NCBI RefSeq assembly: GCF_003595175.1
Contig: NZ_CP032419.1
Span: 1,116,001 to 1,180,000, forward strand
Reading direction: 5' to 3'
Length of the DNA: 64,000 bases
Source of the DNA: Pseudomonas cavernae
Lineage (GTDB): Bacteria > Pseudomonadota > Gammaproteobacteria > Pseudomonadales > Pseudomonadaceae
This document shows, piece after piece, positions 60,798 to 64,000 of the stretch; positions within the stretch are counted from its first letter, which is position 1, and each line of letters begins with the position of its first letter. The position numbers were made by a program, and so were the translations under genes. The notes below the pieces were generated by a model that made no database searches, was not told the origin of the DNA, and saw only the letters and a program-made list of their open reading frames with translations.

Positions 60798-60999
60798 TAG
60801 GTTCTGTACGAAAACTACCTACGCTCGGTGATGCTGCGTTAAAAACAGGCTCGGACTGCTCATTTACAACTCGTAAACTCCGCGTCCTCGCCATTTGACT
60901 CGCTGCGCTCGCCCTGCGGGCCAGCCTGCGGCTGTTACTCCGCTTCGCTGCGTTGCGCCTTGCCTAACCTTCGCTCGGTGACTTTTCGTACAGAACCTA
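60798..60999. repeat. Family B long palindrome, copy B3 (asymmetric)
   Basis: 202 bp from TAGGTTCTGTACGAAAACT to CGTACAGAACCTA. The left arm is short; the right arm carries GACTCGCTGCGCTCGCCCTGCGGGCCAGCCTGCGGCTG, the mirror of the module seen in the left arm of B2. The terminal CTA is the stop codon of the minus-strand VOC gene. Confidence 0.88.
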
Positions 61000-61377
61000 G
61001 CGCATCGAGTGCAGCCCAATCAGATTGCCCTCGGTATCGGTGACCAGCGCGATGAAGCCGTACTGGCCGATGGCGAATTTCTCTCGCATCACCGTGCCGC
61101 CATTGGCCACCACCCGGCCGGCCTCGGTGGCGCAGTCCTCGCACATGAAATAGACCAGCGTGCCGCCGATACCGGTCGGCCCGTCCGCCATCCTCACCAG
61201 CGCGCCTGAGGCGCCGTTACTGTCGTCCATCGGCCCGGGGAAGGCCCACAACTCCAGCGCCGGGTCGGGGCTTTCCAGCTTCTCCAGCTGCGTCGCGAAC
61301 ACCGCCTGGTAAAAGGCCTTGGCGCGCGGCATGTCCTGTACGTAGATCTCGAACCAACCAACGGGTTTGCTGAACAT
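60997..61377 (-). CDS. VOC-family (glyoxalase-like) protein
   Basis: A 126-residue vicinal-oxygen-chelate protein: VGWFEIYVQDMPRAKAFYQAVFATQLEKL, GALVRM, GGTLVYFMCEDCATEAGRVVANGGTVMREKF and FIALVTDTEGNLIGLHSMR are typical of the small YdeM-like VOC group. Role unknown. ATG 61375-61377 is chosen by homology. The stop TAG is contributed by repeat B3. Confidence 0.9.
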   Translation of the reverse strand: MFSKPVGWFEIYVQDMPRAKAFYQAVFATQLEKLESPDPALELWAFPGPMDDSNGASGALVRMADGPTGIGGTLVYFMCEDCATEAGRVVANGGTVMREKFAIGQYGFIALVTDTEGNLIGLHSMR

Positions 61378-61531
61378 GGCGTCCTCCACTGGAAACAGGG
61401 TGCTGACGGAGCCCATCGAGGGCTTGCATCACACAGTCGAACGGCGCGCGGCGGAATAGACAGTGGTGGAAGAAAAAAGCTCAGGTGGCGGCAGGGTGGA
61501 AGCAACCACAGGTTGGAACGCCGGCTGGCGC

Positions 61532-61966
61532 CTACTCGTCCAGGCTGATGCCGGAGCCGCCCATCTCCTTGGGGAAGTCCTTCAGTTTCGGCAGCCCGTC
61601 CTTGATGTGCAGCACCGTCTCCTGGTAGTTCACGTGCACCGTCGGCTGGTAGTCGAGCGCCGGAATCACCGCGGCATACACGTCGGTTAGACCCATGCCG
61701 GGGTGCTCGCTGAACAGGTGGCCGCCGCAGCTCTTGCACCACTTGCGATAGCTGTTCGGCGTCTTGTGGTAGGTGCCGATGTTGTCCGCGCCCTGGGTGA
61801 CCTGCACCGCGTCCGGTTGCCACAGGGTGAACGCGTTGACCGGCCCGGCCGACCAGTGCCGGCAGGACTCGCAGTGGCAATAACCCATTGCCACCGGCTC
61901 ACCGGTCACGGTGAAACGGACCGCGCCGCAGAAGCAGCTGCCCTGGTAGGTGTTTGCGTTGCTCAT
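61532..61966 (-). CDS. GFA (CENP-V/glutathione-dependent formaldehyde-activating) family protein
   Basis: A 144-residue zinc protein with the GFA cysteine pattern: GSCFCGAVRF, GYCHCESCRHW and KWCKSCGGHLF, binding two zinc ions. Such proteins are usually not true formaldehyde-glutathione enzymes; function unknown. ATG 61964-61966. A second, truncated GFA gene is at 62825, of lower GC and not close in sequence. Confidence 0.9.
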   Translation of the reverse strand: MSNANTYQGSCFCGAVRFTVTGEPVAMGYCHCESCRHWSAGPVNAFTLWQPDAVQVTQGADNIGTYHKTPNSYRKWCKSCGGHLFSEHPGMGLTDVYAAVIPALDYQPTVHVNYQETVLHIKDGLPKLKDFPKEMGGSGISLDE

Positions 61967-62056
61967 GAGTTATCTCCTCGACGAAGGAAGACGCATCCTT
62001 GTGGGCGATGTGTCCACGGTGCCGGCAGGGGCGGGGGCGCCAACCGAGGAGCAAAA

Positions 62057-62113
62057 GTGTAGTTCGTCGGGCGGGGTGCAACCCGACATGAGGCATTGCA
62101 CCCACCCTACGTG
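62057..62113. repeat. GGGTGCAACCC hairpin repeat
   Basis: GTAGTTCGTCGGGCGGGGTGCAACCCG pairs partly with GGCATTGCACCCACCCTACG; a member of the class framed by GTAG/CTAC. Confidence 0.5.
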
Positions 62114-62201
62114 CTGGGACATGGAATGTCAGGTGGGGAAGCTCAACTGCCGGGAAATGCCAAAGTGCTCATTGAGCCAGCCGAGTCGTTCGTCGAGGAA
62201 C

Positions 62202-62219
62202 AATAAATCTGCCCCCTTT
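62202..62219 (-). repeat. GGGGACAGATTTATT motif, copy 2
   Basis: Read on the minus strand: AAAGGGGGCAGATTTATT. It faces away from copy 3 at 62813, so the two point outward around the acidic-protein gene. On its minus-strand side an open fragment (FLDERLGWLNEHFGISRQLS, then FPT and stop at about 62136) reads on, an unassigned gene 3' end. Confidence 0.55.
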
Positions 62220-62273
62220 ACTGTCCGTATCGCACGGGCGCCGGCCCGTTTTCAGCGCCGCCCGCACGACCGA

Positions 62274-62603
62274 TCAATCATCGTCATCGCACTTGACCTC
62301 CTTCTTGTACTCGTCACGCTTGGCCTCGATCTTGACCTTGCAATCGCCGTCCCAGTATTCGTCTTTCCACCTGCCGCGCGGCCACCAGGCGCCGCGGCCG
62401 TTCGGGCATTTGATCTCTTCCTTGTACTCGCCGTCGTCGGACTCGCGTTTGACCCGGCACGGGCCATCCCGGAACTCGTCTTCCCAGTCGTCATCCCGGC
62501 CATAGCCACGCTCGTCGCGCCAATGGTCGGCCGCTGCCGGAGTCGGCATGGCGACGCCCATGACGGCGACCAGCAACAGACCAAGAATTGGTTTCACGCT
62601 CAT
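62274..62603 (-). CDS. Acidic secreted protein with two internal cysteine repeats
   Basis: A 109-residue protein with signal peptide (MSVKPILGLLLVAVMGVAMPTPAAA). The mature chain contains two copies of one unit: WEDEFRDGPCRVKRESDDGE, YKEEIKC, and WKDEYWDGDCKVKIEAKRDE, YKKEVKC. Each repeat has a Cys pair probably forming a disulfide. No family recognised. ATG 62601-62603 has GGAG. It is bracketed by outward-facing GGGGACAGATTTATT motifs. Confidence 0.72.
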   Translation of the reverse strand: MSVKPILGLLLVAVMGVAMPTPAAADHWRDERGYGRDDDWEDEFRDGPCRVKRESDDGEYKEEIKCPNGRGAWWPRGRWKDEYWDGDCKVKIEAKRDEYKKEVKCDDDD

Positions 62604-62812
62604 CTCTCCACCTCTGCAATTCTTGCCGCTGCGGGAGGGGCCGAACCTGTTCGCAACCCGCTCCAACTTCTTAGTCATGGCGGTGAACTCGCCCAGCGAT
62701 ACGACAACGTTCTCGGGCCGGTTGCTCCGTTAGCAGGGTGAAAAGAGTGGGCTAATCGTCGGGCAGGTTCGCGAGCAGGGCTCGCTCCTACGTGGAGAAG
62801 AAAGAGGAAATG

Positions 62813-62830
62813 AAGGGGACAGATTTATTT
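62813..62830 (+). repeat. GGGGACAGATTTATT motif, copy 3
   Basis: AAGGGGACAGATTTATTT, immediately after a REP half (GTTCGCGAGCAGGGCTCGC to CCTACG, 62767-62792). It forms the boundary between high-GC sequence on the left and low-GC sequence on the right, and contains the stop codon of the truncated GFA gene. Confidence 0.65.
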
Positions 62831-63136
62831 GGCTACCGCCGATGCCGGTTCAATGCTGAATAATTTTTGCTTGAAAAAAGCGGCCTTGATTATTGAAGTA
62901 AACATGCAGATGCAGAAATAGTGCTCGTTGCGCTTGGTGTTGAACAAATATTTGGTCAGCTCCAGCTCACCAGAAAGAAGGCGAAACGCTTCTGGTTTTA
63001 CTATTGCCGGCCAAAATTGGTTTCTTGAGCAGATTGAACAGTTGCATCTATATGTCGCAGCACTCAGATCAATGTCTGCCTCAAAGCGAACCGCGCCGCA
63101 ATGACAACTGCCTTTATATTTTTCAGCATTCTTCAC
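62825..63136 (-). pseudogene. Truncated GFA-family gene
   Basis: A 103-codon frame. The first 75 residues are a normal GFA start ([44 protein letters not shown]) up to the first Cys of the third zinc motif. After that the sequence ([18 protein letters not shown]...) no longer resembles the family, and translation ends at a TAA inside the GGGGACAGATTTATTT motif. The C-terminal third is thus lost, and with it one zinc site. Lower GC than its neighbours. Confidence 0.75.
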
Positions 63137-63322
63137 TCCTCACCGAGATTCTCCATGAGGCCTTACGCGAGTCTTGAAGCGCTGAGGAAAGCGTGCCCGC
63201 GCTTTACGAGGTCGCCCTCCACGACCATGTTAGATTCTTTCATAGCCGGATTTTTTCATTTCCGTGACTGTTTCTCCTCAGTGGTTTAACTCCTCAATCG
63301 CGCTTACGACCATCGAGAGAAT

Positions 63323-64000
63323 TCAGCCGTTTCGATAGATATAGCTATATGCGTTAATCGCTGGAACACCACCAAGATGTGCATAGAGAACCTTCGACCC
63401 CGCTGGGAAAAATCCCTTGCGGACGAGATCAATGAGGCCCTGCATGGATTTCCCCTCATAGACCGGGTCCGTCATCATGCCTTCCATGCGAGCGCATAAC
63501 CGAATGGCTGCATTGGTCTCTTCTGATGGAATGCCATAAGCCGGATAGGCGTATTCTTCCCTAAGGATCACATCGTCAGCTGTGATTTCCTGGCTCAGCC
63601 CAACCAGACTGGCCGTATGCTGAGCGATTGCCAACACTTGCGTTCTGGTTTGTTCGGGTGTGGCGGAGGCGTCGATACCAATCACATTGCGAGCACGACC
63701 ATCCTTGGCGAATCCCACCAGCATGCCCGCATGCGTGGAACCGGTCACGGTGCAGACGATAATGTAATCAAATTTGATCCCCATCTTAGCCTCTTGCTCG
63801 CGCACTTCTTCGGCGAAGCCGACATAGCCGAGACCGCCATATTTGTGCACGGACGCACCGGCGGGAATGGCATACGGTTTGCCTCCTTTCGCCTTGACGT
63901 CTTCTAGCGCCCGCTCCCAGCTCTCGCGGATGCCGATATCGAAACCTTCGTCGACGAGTTCAATCTCCGCTCCCATCACGCGGCTCATCAGGATATTCCC
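63323..64000 (-). CDS. acdS: 1-aminocyclopropane-1-carboxylate deaminase (partial)
   Basis: The C-terminal 225 residues of a PLP-dependent ACC deaminase, which degrades the ethylene precursor ACC to 2-oxobutyrate and ammonia; the gene continues past the right edge of the window. Matching segments: [63 protein letters not shown]. Counting back from the C-terminus in 338-residue numbering puts Y294-E295 in DPVYEGKSM and L322 in YAHLGGVPA. Those residues distinguish true ACC deaminases from D-cysteine desulfhydrases. The PLP lysine is off-window. By eye the GC is clearly lower than the rest, indicating horizontal acquisition. Confidence 0.92.
   Translation of the reverse strand, partial: GNILMSRVMGAEIELVDEGFDIGIRESWERALEDVKAKGGKPYAIPAGASVHKYGGLGYVGFAEEVREQEAKMGIKFDYIIVCTVTGSTHAGMLVGFAKDGRARNVIGIDASATPEQTRTQVLAIAQHTASLVGLSQEITADDVILREEYAYPAYGIPSEETNAAIRLCARMEGMMTDPVYEGKSMQGLIDLVRKGFFPAGSKVLYAHLGGVPAINAYSYIYRNG

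Overview
The window reads as a piece of a high-GC Pseudomonas chromosome. Genus-restricted families (DUF3509, the PA2778/PA2779 pair, the FolX-FolE-FolM set) and gene order support this. From memory, cysZ/diguanylate cyclase/peroxiredoxin/trxB matches the PA0846-PA0849 order of P. aeruginosa, and folX through yebG matches roughly PA3439 down to PA3413, so the species is probably related to P. aeruginosa but distinct. Two stretches look lower in GC by eye (about 6.1-7.1 kb and 62.8-64.0 kb) and are probably acquired. I saw no rRNA, tRNA, CRISPR array or intact transposase.

Layout. 0-6 kb: an agmatine/polyamine operon on the minus strand (agmatine deiminase, N-carbamoylputrescine amidase, a PotF-like binding protein, a TorF-type porin and a second, TAT-exported agmatine deiminase cut by the window edge), divergent from a LysR regulator. 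6-7.5 kb: a small low-GC islet (carboxymuconolactone-decarboxylase protein and HxlR regulator). 7.5-12.8 kb: lipoprotein, cysZ, CHASE4-PAS-GGDEF diguanylate cyclase, 2-Cys peroxiredoxin and trxB. 13-16.3 kb: HopJ-like and DUF1244 proteins, the tetrahydromonapterin genes folM-folE-folX and a PilZ-like protein. 16.6-24 kb: flavodoxin, cupin, a LysR/CidA/CidB (LrgA/LrgB) group, class II aldolase, a MEST-like hydrolase, an SDR and an enoyl-CoA hydratase. 24.4-35.2 kb: a tandemly duplicated outer-membrane/regulator module, [DUF1302 porin - DUF1329 - MalT-like LuxR], whose second copy has lost its DUF1302 gene but keeps its promoter-like block and start region. 35-41 kb: SirB1-like protein, leucine dehydrogenase, a 2-oxoacid dehydrogenase E1alpha/E1beta/E2 set and LexA-box-controlled yebG. 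41-46.5 kb: GMC oxidoreductase, a cysteine-bearing HTH regulator, a secreted protein, a YbaK-type editing protein with a structured leader, and PsiE. 46.6-52.3 kb: a TonB siderophore receptor with DUF3649, PepSY and DUF3325 membrane genes, flanked by two DUF3509 genes. 52.5-62 kb: the PA2779/PA2778 pair, acyl-CoA ligase, AraC regulator, EamA transporter, 2-hydroxyacid dehydrogenase, GST, VOC and GFA proteins. 62-64 kb: an acidic repeat protein, a truncated GFA gene and a horizontally acquired ACC deaminase gene (acdS) running off the edge.

The intergenic space is unusually rich in palindromic repeats. Besides short hairpins framed by GTAGG/CCTAC, there are two related families of long (140-300 bp) imperfect palindromes, family A (ends AGAGCCTGTTCACGATCT) and family B (ends TAGGTTCTGTACG), which share a core but have different terminal inverted repeats. 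Eight copies lie in this window. Four are flush with stop codons, and in two of those the element itself supplies the TAG. These are the best candidates here for an undescribed element. Other leads are a leader at 44951-45041 with mutually exclusive pairings, and a motif AAAAGGGGACAGATTTATTT that sits beside gene remnants and low-GC boundaries.
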